A DNA stretch of 64,000 nucleotides. Origin: Helianthus annuus. Its lineage: Eukaryota; Streptophyta; Magnoliopsida; Asterales; Asteraceae. The position numbers and the translations under genes are program-made. The notes under the pieces were generated by a model. The model did no database searches. It was not told where the DNA came from and was given only the letters and a program-made list of their open reading frames with translations. Below are positions 9,997 through 22,364 of the stretch, piece by piece; position 1 is the stretch's first letter; every line of letters starts with the position of its first letter. Where the stretch lies: positions 28,035,354 to 28,099,353 of the forward strand of contig NC_035436.2 of NCBI RefSeq assembly GCF_002127325.2, given 5' to 3'.

Positions 9997-12881
9997 TGTA
10001 ACGCCCCAAAAACGGGTTTGGTAAATTAAAAACCCGGTTGATGTAAACAAATAAGTTTTAATCTCTTAATTAACCGAAATGAAACAAGAGGGACCAAAAC
10101 CGTTAAGTGGGAACATGATTTTATAAAAAAAAAGAAATTAAACACCACACACACACTTAGAGTGTGTGTGTGTGTCGATGAGCAGGAAGGAAGAAAAGGG
10201 TTCAAACCCTAGTTTCTTCAAAATCTTCAAATTAAAAGGGAAATCGAAGGCTAGTTGACGGCATAAACTAAGAATGGTGATCATCTAAGCATTTCCTACA
10301 TCAAGTAAGTCGAATTTTGCAATTTGGTGATGTTTGATTTAGTGGGTTTAGTGTAATTCATGAATATAATGCTAAATCCAGTATGAATGATGGTTGCAAT
10401 GGCTGAGTAGACATCGAGATATGTTAAATTTTGAATATGAACATGGATTAGGCTAAACCCACTTGCATGTCAAGGAATGGCTAGAAACATTAAGATTTCT
10501 ATGTGTTAATTTGATTGTTTTTGGTGATCTTGTTACGAATAATTGGTGTCACAACCATATGTCCGTAGTTAGGGCGAAATATTGTTATGAGCTTGGTTGA
10601 TTGTTAATAAGTTATGTGAAGAATTAGTAGGAATCACGCTTTAAAAGCTTGTACATAATGTTTTACAAATGTGATACCCGCCAAGTGTTCGATGAAATGC
10701 CTAAGAGAACAAAATTGAGAAATCGTATGAAAGTTGTGGGTAGTATGTATAGAAGGTGTTTATGGTGTAGTCGTTAGCAAAATAATATGTTAAGTGTGCT
10801 TAAGGTGGAGTCCATATGAGAATTCGGATTGAATATATGGTTTGGTAAAATTATGCATTAGGAGTTTGTACCTTGTGCTTGAATGGTGTAATGCTCACCT
10901 TGTATTAGATGTGCTTGATATCAAGGTAATTAAGAGCGAAGGTGTATGATATGTGAAAGTATATGTAAGCAAATGTGTATGCGAGTATGATTATGTGATC
11001 ATGTGGTTGTAGGTACTTTAGCATCATAAGTACGAAATGTACATAGTGTCGTATGGTAGGTGCTAAATTAATATGTGTTTTATGCGTTAACGTGATGGAT
11101 TGCATGAGTCTAAAAAGATGTGGTTTTTGGATGTATGCTTTATGTTTATTAGACTTGACCATGAAAGTCAAATGTGAGTTACGCTCTTGATATGATCATT
11201 TAGATGTGAAATCATGTACACTAACAAGGATGTGATTGCGGTAATATGAAAGCATTAGGGATCATGTGGACATGGACTCAAGCACGAAAGACTAACGGGT
11301 CAAGATGAGGCAAGCAAGCGGGTATGAACACGGATGCACAAGGTAAGTGATTCCGTAATCACTTCTTAGTTATTTATGTAAAGTTATATGCAACTTAACT
11401 AGGTATGATAATTGAGATCGAATAGGAACAAATGGTATGATATCGATGAAGTATTAAACGGATCTCAGCTTTGATCCGAGCAAGGTATGCGTGATTGAGA
11501 ATCGTAACTAGGTAGTAGGATTGGTTGCTTATGCAAGGTAGTGCTTGTTGTTAATAATGGGGCAAGGTTGACTAAAACGCCCTTGGTGGGGATTTCGGGT
11601 AAACGACCTTAAAAGTCATTTGGAAGTGAGTTATTCGATTAGAGTAATGTCTTGGTTTAGTATGAAAGCGAAGTATAGGGTTATGTATGTTATAGACCTT
11701 TTAATGTATAAATGCTCATAACGGGTCGAATAATTCATAAGTGAATAATAAGCCAAGAGCGTGTAAGACAAGTATTTCCTTGATCCGGATGTTGGGTTTT
11801 GGGTTCTTATGATAAACGGTGAATTTACAAGCATGTAGAAAGGAACGGGAGGTTAAACGGGTAAACGGGTTGAAAGTTATGCGAATTTTAGTTTATGCGA
11901 ACAACGAAATAACACTGCAGGAAAATGAATAAACGAGGGGCCGTCGCCGACGCCCAGAAGGGCCGTCGCCGACGGCATGTGGGAATTGGATTTTGGCCGA
12001 CGGCCTAGTTTCCTGTCTACGGAGCTTTTGGACGACGGAGGTGCGTCGCCGACGGCCATTATGGGCGTCGGCGACGGTGCCCAGAGTTTATGTTTTCTGT
12101 TTTCTTCCATATGTGAACCCGGTTGATCCAGTTCGTGTCCCGGCGCTCCGTTAAGCTCCCGAATGGACCAAAATCAAGTTTCTGATGCATTTTTGATAAA
12201 GGAAAGGTATGTATGTTTATAACTCCAAGTGTACGTATGTAGTGGGTTATGTAGTTATGCTTAATAATATGCATGAGTGTTTGAATGTATGTCTAGTTAT
12301 AGGAAGGATATGTAAGTACGTAGCTGTGCATGTAGATATGTATAAGGGTATGTATGAGTGTACGTACGTATGTAGATGTATATGTATGTGGGTATGTAAA
12401 TACGTATATGTGTATGATTTAGACACATTGAGGATTAACGTTATTAATGGTGTACCTTAAGAATGATAAGTAATACAGGTACATTCATGAAGCCTCGCCA
12501 GGAAATGGATACGTAGATGAAATGCTTGAAGTTTGATAAAGAACGAGATGTAAAGTGTATGCGAATGATCTTGTTTATACATCGTGTGCTAATGTTTTTG
12601 AATGTATGTGGTGAATGCAGGTTGTGCGGGTCACGGAGGATCATCGAGGAATAAAGATCGAAGAACGAGTCACATAAGGGATTGTACGGGGTTGTCTAAG
12701 GATGCAAATTGTTGTACATAAGCTATGATTTATTCTATAATTGAGTCAGTTTGTCGTATTCAATATAAAAGAGTTATTATAAAAGTGAACTTTCAAGTAA
12801 GACGTAAGGTTTATAATGAAAGAATTTTTATGGCATGAACTTCCGCTGCAACTTTCGTTAATTACGTGTTAGGGTGTTACA
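9997..12881 (+). repeat. LARD 5' LTR
   Basis: Starts TGTAACGCCCC and ends GTGTTACA. It holds a CA/TG tract (about 10144-10175, a near-palindromic hairpin), many short minus-strand frames with no domain, a CG-rich palindrome block (11938-12084) and a TATG-rich degenerate repeat (12200-12420). The open frames here and in the other LTR copy are identical shadows, not genes. Confidence 0.88.
11938..12084. repeat. CG-rich palindromic repeat block in LARD LTR
   Basis: Four or five variants of CCGTCGCCGACGG or its GTCGGCGAC complement occur within 147 bp of otherwise AT-rich LTR. Each is a perfect or near-perfect inverted repeat. The same block is at about 17734-17880 in the other LTR. Possibly a protein-binding or methylation-dense regulatory block. 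Confidence 0.75.
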
Positions 12882-15790
12882 AGTTGGTATCAGAGCCCTG
12901 ATTTGAGAGAATCAAGTAATAGAAAGTAAATGCTTGAACTCAAACCGGTGTGCTCTCGTAATCAAGAACCCGTACAATCCAAGACTCGATCGAGGCCTAA
13001 ATGCAAGGGCGAATGTAAGTATGTATTAGATTATGTACTTGAAGGAAACTAATAGTGTGTTATGTGCAAGGTAAGCTTAAGAGCGTGAAGAGGATGATCC
13101 GTGAATACAGAATAGGATGAATGCTAAGGCGGGCAATGGTGCAAATAGGCAAATTAACCCCAGGTACACACTACTAATATGTATGAGTACCGATGTCAAA
13201 AGAAAAAGGAAGGGGTCTCCTTGGGAGGGAAATTATTAAACGAAAGACAATGATGTGGTCTTGGGGAAGTTTTAGAAATGTGCACGAAACTGAAACCCAT
13301 TTCTCGGGCATAAGGCGATGATTACACGAAGGCACGAAACTAGTGTGTGAATTGCGCACCTGGCCAGTACGCAAGAAGCATATGACGTTCGTGAGACCGT
13401 GGCAATTATTGCAGGTATGTCCGGTAGAACTGGGTAGCAGGTGGGCGCTATGTTGTAGCGAATGCGAAATAGCAAATCCATTGCGGATTTGGTTATGCTG
13501 ACGAAGGTTATGAAAAGTTATGCGAGTCGACCGGTTCTGGCGAACAAGTCGAATAAGAATAAGCTACCATTCGTTTTGAACGGGTGATTTTGAATGCTCT
13601 AATGAATGTTAGAAGCTTAATCCGTTATACGGATTGAAAGAAGAAGTTATGATTAAATGCGAAAACCCAATTATTTGGGTAGTCGAATGTGTATGCTTAA
13701 CTCTCTTTGAGAGTGTTTATGCCAAACCCAATTATTTGGGTAGTCGAATGTGTATGCTTAACTCTCTTTGAGAGTGTTTATGCCAAACCCAATTATTTGG
13801 GTAGTCGAATGTGTATGCTTAACTCTCTTTGAGAGTGTTTATGCCAAACCCAATTATTTGGGTAGTCGAATGTGTATGCTTAACTCTCTTTGAGAGTGTT
13901 TATGCCAAACCCAATTATTTGGGTAGTCGAATGTGTATGCTTAACTCTCTTTGAGAGTGTTTATGCCAAACCCAATTATTTGGGTAGTCGAATGTGTATG
14001 CTTAACTCTCTTTGAGAGTGTTTATGCCAAACCCAATTATTTGGGTAGTCGAATGTGTATGCTTAACTCTCTTTGAGAGTGTTTATGCCGAAACCCAATT
14101 ATTTGGGTAGTCGAATGTGTATGCTTAACTCTCTTTGAGAGTGTTTATGCCGAACCCAATTACTTGGGTAGTCGAATGTGTAAGAAAGAAGAAAGCTCAT
14201 ATGTGGATGGAACTAAAATGAAGTGATTATGATTCGACAACTGAGATGACTAACTTTAAAATCTTGTTGCTGAAGGTAGGTAAAACTTTAAGTTTTTGTT
14301 AAAACACATGTAAGGAAGAAAAGGTACGAATGATATGTTTGAAGCCGCTAGATGGATTCAAACATAGAAGGAATGAGGGGTATGGATGTTACATTTAAAA
14401 CCGTGGGACGGATTTAAAACATGTACCTCGATACGTATATATATATATAAATAACAAGAATGATATATTAAGAAATGGCCATGTATTGACCTGTTATGAA
14501 TAGGTCTAACACACTAATGTCTTAAGAAGGAATTAATAAAGTATTGATGTAAAAACGAGGTCAGGTGATAAACATCATGTTTAAATAAAATCGAATGAAG
14601 TGTGTAAACCCCTAATTTTATAATGAGATTGGCAGAAATCATGATGCAATGAATCTACCGAGAACGGTGAAAGAATGCTCATGAATGAAAGCTCATGATA
14701 CCAGATGGACAAGATCAACCCTGTTAAGATACGGATTCGTGAAGGAGCGAGTCAACTCGGGTTGTTACACGTTGGACGGTGCCAAATTAGCAAGGTTAGT
14801 AAATGGTTTAACTTGTGGATGTTAAATAGAAAGTTACATATTGAATGATGCTTTTATGTGAACTGGTGGTACTGAACTTGAACGATCATAACTGTGGAAA
14901 TTATGATAGAATATACGAAACGGCAAGTATCGATAAGAAATGCTAACCTTGATGCTCGGCTTGTTGGCCATGTTCATTTGAACAAGGCATGGTAGAAAAG
15001 ATATGCATGACATAGATAACAATAGTAACCATGGAAATAATGCTTAGTCTTCATATTAAGTACGGATAAGTAGGTGTAAAAAGGGTGACTTGGTTGTAAT
15101 AATAAGTCTTCGAATGATTGCAGTAGGCGTATGATAATAAATCGACCCTTCCTATGAGCTTAAAGCTAATCAGAGGTAATGAGAGTAATGGAATGTGTAG
15201 GATAGCTCATAGCGAACAAAATGAAGGATAGTATATGATGAATGAGTAGTATAAAGTAAATCGATTTATTTTGATTAGCAAATAAATGAATATGATATGC
15301 TTAAATAGGGAGTAAGAAACAAGTCGGATACTTAGGTTTGTACAATTAATAATTGTATACAATTGGAATAAATTCGATGAAAGAAACGTAGTAATGCTAT
15401 GTGTTAAGAGCTAGTAATATAAAGTAAAAGACACTAATAAGAGCTCTGGAGAAGAGTCTGACGTAAGTATAATTATGAAAGTAATTTACTTAATATAAGG
15501 GCATGGGAACGAGGTGTACAATTATGTTCATGCACGAATAAAACATTTGCCAAGATCCCGAATGCGTTTAGGTTGTAGTAAGAATGGTGGAAGTAACTTA
15601 TATAATTTAAGAACGTAAGGACAATGCGTACGATCATGTTTAGGTATGAAACGAACTTCTGACCAAGATCCCGAATATATTCATGTTATGATGAGCATCG
15701 TGAATGAATAGATGGAAAATAAGAGTAGTTTCAGTCTACTAAGAATGAGAAAGGTTTCGGGGACGAAACCTCGTTTAAGGGGGGTAGACT
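12882..15790 (+). other. LARD internal region, non-coding
   Basis: Begins with the PBS at 12885-12897 and ends with a PPT (G6 run at 15778-15783 just before the LTR). No ORF of more than about 70 codons, and none with retroelement motifs. It contains the 61-bp tandem array at 13664-14182. The rest is A/G-rich unique sequence. Confidence 0.8.
13664..14182. repeat. 61-bp tandem repeat array, about 8.5 copies, two hairpins per unit
   Basis: The unit repeats every 61 bp (AGTCGAATGT starts at 13681, 13742, 13803, 13864, 13925, 13986, 14047, 14109, 14170). Units are nearly identical until the last two, which carry single-base changes. Each unit contains ACCCAA-TTAT-TTGGGT and ACTCTC-TTT-GAGAGT, both perfect 6-bp stems. 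It lies inside the interior of the non-autonomous element, where packaging or dimerisation signals could be. Confidence 0.95.
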
Positions 15791-18677
15791 TGTAACGCCC
15801 CAAAAACGGGTTTGGTAAATAAAAAACCCGGTTGATGTAAACAAATAAGTTTTAATCTCTTAATTAACCGAAATGAAACTAGAGGGACCAAAACCGTTAA
15901 GTGGGAAACATGATTTTCTAAAAAAAAAAGAAATTAAACACCACACACACACTTAGAGTGTGTGTGTGTGTCGATGAGCAGGAAGGAAGAAAAGGGTTCA
16001 AACCCTAGTTTCTTCAAAATCTTCAAATTAAAAGGGAAATCGAAGGCTAGTTGACGGCATAAACTAAGAATGGTGATCATCTAAGCATTTCCTACATCAA
16101 GTAAGTCGAATTTTGCAATTTGGTGATGTTTGATTTAGTGGGTTTAGTGTAATTCATGAATATAATGCTAAATCCAGTATGAATGATGGTTGCAATGGCT
16201 GAGTAGACATCGAGATATGTTAAATTTTGAATATGAACATGGATTAGGCTAAACCCACTTGCATGTCAAGGAATGGCTAGAAACATTAAGATTTCTATGT
16301 GTTAATTTGATTGTTTTTGGTGATCTTGTTACGAATAATTGGTGTCACAACCATATGTCCGTAGTTAGGGCGAAATATTGTTATGAGCTTGGTTGATTGT
16401 TAATAAGTTATGTGAAGAATTAGTAGGAATCACGCTTTAAAAGCTTGTACATAATGTTTTACAAATGTGATACCCGCCAAGTGTTCGATGAAATGCCTAA
16501 GAGAACAAAATTGAGAAATCGTATGAAAGTTGTGGGTAGTATGTATAGAAGGTGTTTATGGTGTAGTCGTTAGCAAAATAATATGTTAAGTGTGCTTAAG
16601 GTGGAGTCCATATGAGAATTCGGATTGAATATATGGTTTGGTAAAATTATGCATTAGGAGTTTGTACCTTGTGCTTGAATGGTGTAATGCTCACCTTGTA
16701 TTAGATGTGCTTGATATCAAGGTAATTAAGAGCGAAGGTGTATGATATGTGAAAGTATATGTAAGCAAATGTGTATGCGAGTATGATTATGTGATCATGT
16801 GGTTGTAGGTACTTTAGCATCATAAGTACGAAATGTACATAGTGTCGTATGGTAGGTGCTAAATTAATATGTGTTTTATGCGTTAACGTGATGGATTGCA
16901 TGAGTCTAAAAAGATGTGGTTTTTGGATGTATGTTTTATGTTTATTAGACTTGACCATGAAAGTCAAATGTGAGTTACGCTCTTGATATGATCATTTAGA
17001 TGTGAAATCATGTACACTAACAAGGATGTGATTGCGGTAATATGAAAGCATTAGGGATCATGTGGACATGGACTCAAGCACGAAAGACTAACGGGTCAAG
17101 ATGAGGCAAGCAAGCGGGTATGAACACGGATGCACAAGGTAAGTGATTCCGTAATCACTTCTTAGTTATTTATGTAAAGTTATATGCAACTTAACTAGGT
17201 ATGATAATTGAGATCGAATAGGAACAAATGGTATGATATCGATGAAGTATTAAACGGATCTCAGCTTTGATCCGAGCAAGGTATGCGTGATTGAGAATCG
17301 TAACTAGGTAGTAGGATTGGTTGCTTATGCAAGGTAGTGCTTGTTGTTAATAATGGGGCAAGGTTGACTAAAACGCCCTTGGTGGGGATTTCGGGTAAAC
17401 GACCTTAAAAGTCATTTGGAAGTGAGTTATTCGATTAGAGTAATGTCTTGGTTTAGTATGAAAGCGAAGTATAGGGTTATGTATGTTATAGACCTTTTAA
17501 TGTATAAATGCTCATAACGGGTCGAATAATTCATAAGTGAATAATAAGCCAAGAGCGTGTAAGACAAGTATTTCCTTGATCCGGATGTTGGGTTTTGGGT
17601 TCTTATGATAAACGGTGAATTTACAAGCATGTAGAAAGGAACGGGAGGTTAAACGGGTAAACGGGTTGAAAGTTATGCGAATTTTAGTTTATGCGAACAA
17701 CGAAATAACACTGCAGGAAAATGAATAAACGAGGGGCCGTCGCCGACGCCCAGAAGGGCCGTCGCCGACGGCATGTGGGAATTGGATTTTGGCCGACGGC
17801 CTAGTTTCCTGTCTACGGAGCTTTTGGACGACGGAGGTGCGTCGCCGACGGCCATTATGGGCGTCGGCGACGGTGCCCAGAGTTTATGTTTTCTGTTTTC
17901 TTCCATATGTGAACCCGGTTGATCCAGTTCGTGTCCCGGCGCTCCGTTAAGCTCCCGAATGGACCAAAATCAAGTTTCTGATGCATTTTTGATAAAGGAA
18001 AGGTATGTATGTTTATAACTCCAAGTGTACGTATGTAGTGGGTTATGTAGTTATGCTTAATAATATGCATGAGTGTTTGAATGTATGTCTAGTTATAGGA
18101 AGGATATGTAAGTACGTAGCTGTGCATGTAGATATGTATAAGGGTATGTATGAGTGTACGTACGTATGTAGATGTATATGTATGTGGGTATGTAAATACG
18201 TATATGTGTATGATTTAGACACATTGAGGATTAACGTTATTAATGGTGTACCTTAAGAATGATAAGTAATACAGGTACATTCATGAAGCCTCGCCAGGAA
18301 ATGGATACGTAGATGAAATGCTTGAAGTTTGATAAAGAACGAGATGTAAAGTGTATGCGAATGATCTTGTTTATACATCGTGTGCTAATGTTTTTGAATG
18401 TATGTGGTGAATGCAGGTTGTGCGGGTCACGGAGGATCATCGAGGAATAAAGATCGAAGAACGAGTCACATAAGGGATTGTACGGGGTTGTCTAAGGATG
18501 CAAATTGTTGTACATAAGCTATGATTTATTCTATAATTGAGTCAGTTTGTCGTATTCAATATAAAAGAGTTATTATAAAAGTGAACTTTCAAGTAAGACG
18601 TAAGGTTTATAATGAAAGAATTTTAATGGCATGAACTTCCGCTGCAACTTTCGTTAATTACGTGTTAGGGTGTTACA
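15791..18677 (+). repeat. LARD 3' LTR
   Basis: Copy of 9997-12881 with a few substitutions and 1-bp indels (for example near 15835, 15880, 15910, 16932 and 18624). It ends GTGTTACA followed by the TTACC duplication. Confidence 0.88.
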
Positions 18678-18682
18678 TTACC

Positions 18683-19684
18683 GGACGGACAACGGTGGCC
18701 GGTGGTCGCAGCGGCGGTGGCCGGTGATGGCAGCGGCGGTGGCCGGTGGTTCCCGGCGACGAAGGTGGTGTTCGGTGTGTCGTTTATTGTTTCGGGTTCG
18801 TAACGGGTGTAAAGGAAAGGAACGAGAATGAGGGGTTTGGCTCGGGTTTTTATAAGGGTTGTCTGGTCGTCAGTTACGGATAATGAACGGGTTCCGGTAA
18901 ACAAAAAGGCCGAGGAAGACGATCAGAACAGGCTGGGCGGTTTCTTTTGTTTGAATTTAAATTCGCAATTAATGTAAGTTTAAATAGAAAGCAGATCCAA
19001 ATCATTCACATGTTCTGGTGTAGACCAGTTGGTTTGTGCGCTGTTTTAGTTGTTGTTGGTCGCGGGTTCGAAACCCTGGTCACGCCTTTTCTTGGGATTT
19101 AATCCCTTTTTTGATACAGTTAGTTTTAACTAACTGGGTTAGCCACTAACTGAGTTTTCCAACTCAGTTACTGCTGCCCTTTAATAAAACTAACCAGGTT
19201 AGGTTATTTAACCGGGTTTTCACTAACTGGGTCAGTTTCGTTAACGGAAATGCCTAAAATCAATAAAAATTCAGAAAATGATTATTTATTTAATTTAAAT
19301 TGTTATTTTATTTATCTAAAATATTAATAAAATAATATAATAATCATTTTTAACCCAAATTTCAATATTTTTACCGAATTAGCGTATAAATTCCCAATTC
19401 TTGCACGGTTTAGGGTAATCTCTTGGCAACGATGAATTTAAGAGTCGAAATTAAGATGTGATTCCACTGTTTTTACGTGTTTAACATAGTTTCAACGTGT
19501 TTCAATTGTTTCAACAATACACAGCATTCAAACACAAATATGGATAAAATCATGCATTTTCATTATGATTTCAAGTCTCGAGTACAATTTGGAATTTGAA
19601 ACAAATACCACGAAGGTGCAACTTACAAAAATAGAAAGTACAAGTAGACTTGCCAAAAATGGAAAGATTGAAAATACGAGATGT

Positions 19685-19688
<4 letters not shown>
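18683..19688 (-). repeat. outer element 5' LTR, second part
   Basis: Continuation of the LTR broken at 9996. It aligns to 6250-7255 with the same length (1006 bp) and a few substitutions. It carries the second tRNA-like segment (A box at 19021-19032) and ends in TGTCACA against the (TA)n tract. Confidence 0.85.
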
Positions 19689-19719
<31 letters not shown>

Positions 19720-20122
19720 TTGTTTGTTATTTAAATCAACACCGACGTATTCGACATCATCTTCTTCATTGTGCGGACAAAATCATAGGTATGTTGTTTG
19801 TGTGTGTTATGTTTGGTGTTCAATATTAATCGAAATTACTAATGTTTTTTGTTTTGGTCTTTTATGCTGAAATCCAAAATCTGAACTATCAATCAAACGG
19901 CGAATCTTCAAACGGCGAATCTTCAAACCACTTAACAAGTTAGTTGAATGTTGTTACTATTTTTTTTTATTTTAATAAGTTTAAACGTGTTTTTAAGGTT
20001 TTAGCTCTATTATCTTACATTTAACATACTTATTATTTTTTATCACCACATTTACTATTAAAGCATTATATAAAAGAAAATAAAAAGATATAATAAAATA
20101 TGCATTTTTTTTGGGTGTTACA
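19689..20122. other. (TA)n tract and intron/leader-like DNA
   Basis: (TA)n occupies 19687-19715. Exon-like stretches ending in good donors (CATAG|GTATGT near 19789; AACAAG|TTAG near 19941) precede the transposase-like pseudogene, but no continuous reading frame links them. Confidence 0.3.
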
Positions 20123-21225
20123 GAAAACCATTTCTTTGGTCAAGTCTGTAATTCAGAATCTACTTTAGGGGAGTTTATGACTCACTATGAAACATCAATT
20201 GAAACACAGCGTCATACGCTCCGAAAATGATCATGGCACGCATTACACAAGCCCCGATTGAAGAGTGACTATCAAGTTTTTGATAAATAAGCTTCAGAGA
20301 CATATACGCAAAGTATTTTACTTGATATACAGGCTGAATTAATTGGGATTGGGGATTGCATAAATTCTCATTATAAAGATCAACCTAATGGGTTTGTTAA
20401 GTTTTTTTTGTATATGATTTTCAATAGCCTTGTTCGTCGTTATTTGACGTAAATGGCGTTTTTGTTATTACTTATACTAATAGTTATATGGTTTGCATGA
20501 ATTTTGACCTAATGGCATTTTTATGGTGAGTTTATGGCGCTTTTATCAACTTTAATAATGGCGTTTTTGTTGTATATTTACTTTATGTTTTTTGTATTAT
20601 AGGTTATGTTCCGAAAACTTGATTGTACCAGCTATTATTCATGCAGACGTTTTGAACACTTTGGGTTGTTATGCAGACACATCTTTTATGTTTCGAGAAG
20701 AATTGACATAAGGGGATTTTCAAAACAAGATATACTTAATAGATGGCGTAAAAATGTTGCCTCAGGTTGTTCTACGAATTTTCCAATGAGTCGTGACCTT
20801 ATATGTGATGTTGATCCTGATGTTCAAGGTATAATGCGAGACATTATTTTTGCTACTGAGTATACTTTGAATCGTTTGTTGAACAACAAGGACAAACGTT
20901 GGTTGTGTAAGGAACATGTTCATTCGTACATGGGTGCCCCAACTCCCAGCAAAAGGGACACATTTGCTAAGATAACAAACCATTACCAAAATGACAAGAA
21001 TCACATACGAGTTCCTGTTGGATACAACTCAAAAGGTTTTGGATCTCGCAAGCGTATGAAATCCAAACACGAAAAGGCTGTTGAAAAGATGAAAAAGAGA
21101 ACGGTGACAAAAGAAAAGCAGTATCAAAATTGCTGAAATCTAGGACATTATACCTCTACATGCAAGCAACCCGTTATTGAAAGTATATCAACACGGTCTT
21201 CGAGAGCGGATTTTATTTTTTAGTC
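20123..21225 (+). pseudogene. FAR1/MULE-type transposase C-terminal remnant
   Basis: Frame pieces around 20123-20340 read like the end of a FAR1-type transposase (STLGEFMTHYETSIE, then ASETYTQSILLDIQAE) with at least two in-frame stops and a frameshift. An intron-like gap with GT...AG boundaries leads to an open segment at 20606-21136. That segment begins KLDCTSYYSC and holds a SWIM zinc finger (C-x-C-like, then GLLCRHIFYV). The frame stops at 21134-21136 inside what was a CCHC knuckle: the first Cys is Tyr, the second is followed by a stop, and the remaining GHYTSTC pattern is intact. The DDE core is absent. In the living family these proteins bind and cut Mutator-like ends or act as light-signalling factors. 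This copy is dead. Confidence 0.75.
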
Positions 21226-21573
21226 AGATTTGTTTTTATTTGCAATATCACGTATTTAGAACACAAGAATTAGCATTTATTTTTTCATTTTTACATTCAG
21301 TTTGTCTTTTCAACCGTTTAACATACTTTTGGCATTTATCAAAATATTAGTGGCGTTTAACATTTTTATTTTTAACTTGTAAAACATCTGTTATTATTTT
21401 ATTTTAACATGTCATAGCGTTTTCAATAACTAGAAAACATTTCACTCCAAACATGCATCAAAATAATTAAAACTCAAACAATATTCATTAAAATAATCCA
21501 AACATTGATGCAAACATTTCAATCCAACTAATATTCACCGAATTTAAAACACACTAAACATTCATCAAAATAA

Positions 21574-22252
21574 TCAAAATTCATCTTCCGATGAGATTAC
21601 ATTAGAGATGTACCCATCACTCACTTCATCTTCTTGTTCCAATTCTTCATCTTGATCTTCATCTTCAGACTGAATGGCATTTACGTCATGTAGTATCAAG
21701 CCTCCATTGTAACAATTCTTCAAGTAAAACAATTGTCGGAGATCTGACAGTGTTTGAAGCAGGGAAACTACAAAGTTGTTCCAGAAAACCAAGACTCTCC
21801 TTGGTTACTATGGTATCAATTAGGTAATCATCTTCCTATACGTCGGTCCACACAACCGTCACTATTTCCATTTCCTCATTATAACACCAACTTGCTATAG
21901 TTTCTTCCACAAAATCATCTTCAACATTTTCTAGAATTTTTCTTCTTACTCTTCTTATACGGTTTGTGTTTTTTCTTTCACACAAATTATCAATAGGAAT
22001 CCTAAGATCAAGTATTCCTCTTTGAACATCTCCAACCATATTCATTATGGTGTTTATGGTCATGACCATAACTTTTCTTCTGTCTGCAAACCTAATTATG
22101 AATCTAACGATCAATGTATCGAACCTCCATGAAATGATGTTTGCATTGTTTGTTAAACTGGTTTTCTGGATGGCGCTTTTTATGCTATGTGTGTTGATAA
22201 TGATTAGGGAATGATGTATAGGGGTGTTCTTATATAATGATTTTTGGAACAT
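21574..22252 (-). pseudogene. unrecognised degraded ORF pair with acidic C-terminus
   Basis: Two minus-strand frames (22252-21836, 138 codons; 21792-21574, 72 codons) are adjacent but in different frames. The first frame reads on past a TAG into about 40 more codons. The second ends in a Glu/Asp-rich tail. A TATATAAG box lies inside the first ORF (about 22233-22240), so its nominal start at 22252 cannot be the real one; a start at an internal Met nearer 22070 is more likely. No domain recognised. It may be an accessory gene of the same dead MULE as the neighbouring transposase remnant, but that is a guess. Confidence 0.25.
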
Positions 22253-22364
22253 GTTTTTTGGCGGGAAATAAGCTATAATTGCAAAGAAATTCTGAGCGCT
22301 CTAGCGTTTCAGAACCTTCAACATTTATGTTCTTGAAAACAACATTTATGTTTAGTAAAGTTTC

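Larger units (their letters stand above)
9997..18677 (+). mobile_element. non-autonomous LTR retrotransposon (LARD type), 8.7 kb
   Basis: Complete element: LTRs 9997-12881 and 15791-18677, internal region 12882-15790, target duplication TTACC at 9992-9996 and 18678-18682. The undisturbed target is visible in the other LTR at 6245-6249. PBS TGGTATCAGAGCC (12885-12897) matches tRNA-Met, and the PPT is the G-rich stretch just before 15791. The 2.9-kb interior has no gag-pol ORF, the definition of a large retrotransposon derivative, so proteins must come from a related autonomous Ty3/gypsy element. The LTRs show about half a dozen differences by eye over 2.9 kb, so insertion is recent and necessarily later than that of the host element. 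Confidence 0.88.
4784..19688 (-). mobile_element. outer minus-strand Ty3/gypsy-like LTR retrotransposon, coding region deleted, nested insertion inside
   Basis: Two LTRs (4784-7255 and 8483-9996 plus 18683-19688) flank only 1.23 kb of internal DNA. Read on minus, the element runs from a tRNA-Met primer-binding site (complement at 8469-8479 next to the right LTR) to a purine-rich PPT next to the left LTR, so transcription is leftward. LTR ends are TGTGACA...TGTGACA on the minus strand. The target duplication is TATAT on both sides, inside a (TA)n tract, so its exact limits are ambiguous. gag-pol is absent. The LTRs differ by only a handful of substitutions by eye plus a 48-bp (TAA)n length change, so the insertion is young. 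A non-autonomous element (9997-18677) is inserted in the right LTR. Confidence 0.85.

Noticed and set aside
13664..14182. CRISPR-like regular repeat array
   Set aside because: Units are head-to-tail with no unique spacers, in a plant retrotransposon; a simple tandem repeat.
10905..18440. Duplicated sets of short ORFs (10905-12644 and 16701-18440)
   Set aside because: Identical because they lie in the two LTRs of the LARD; no coding features.
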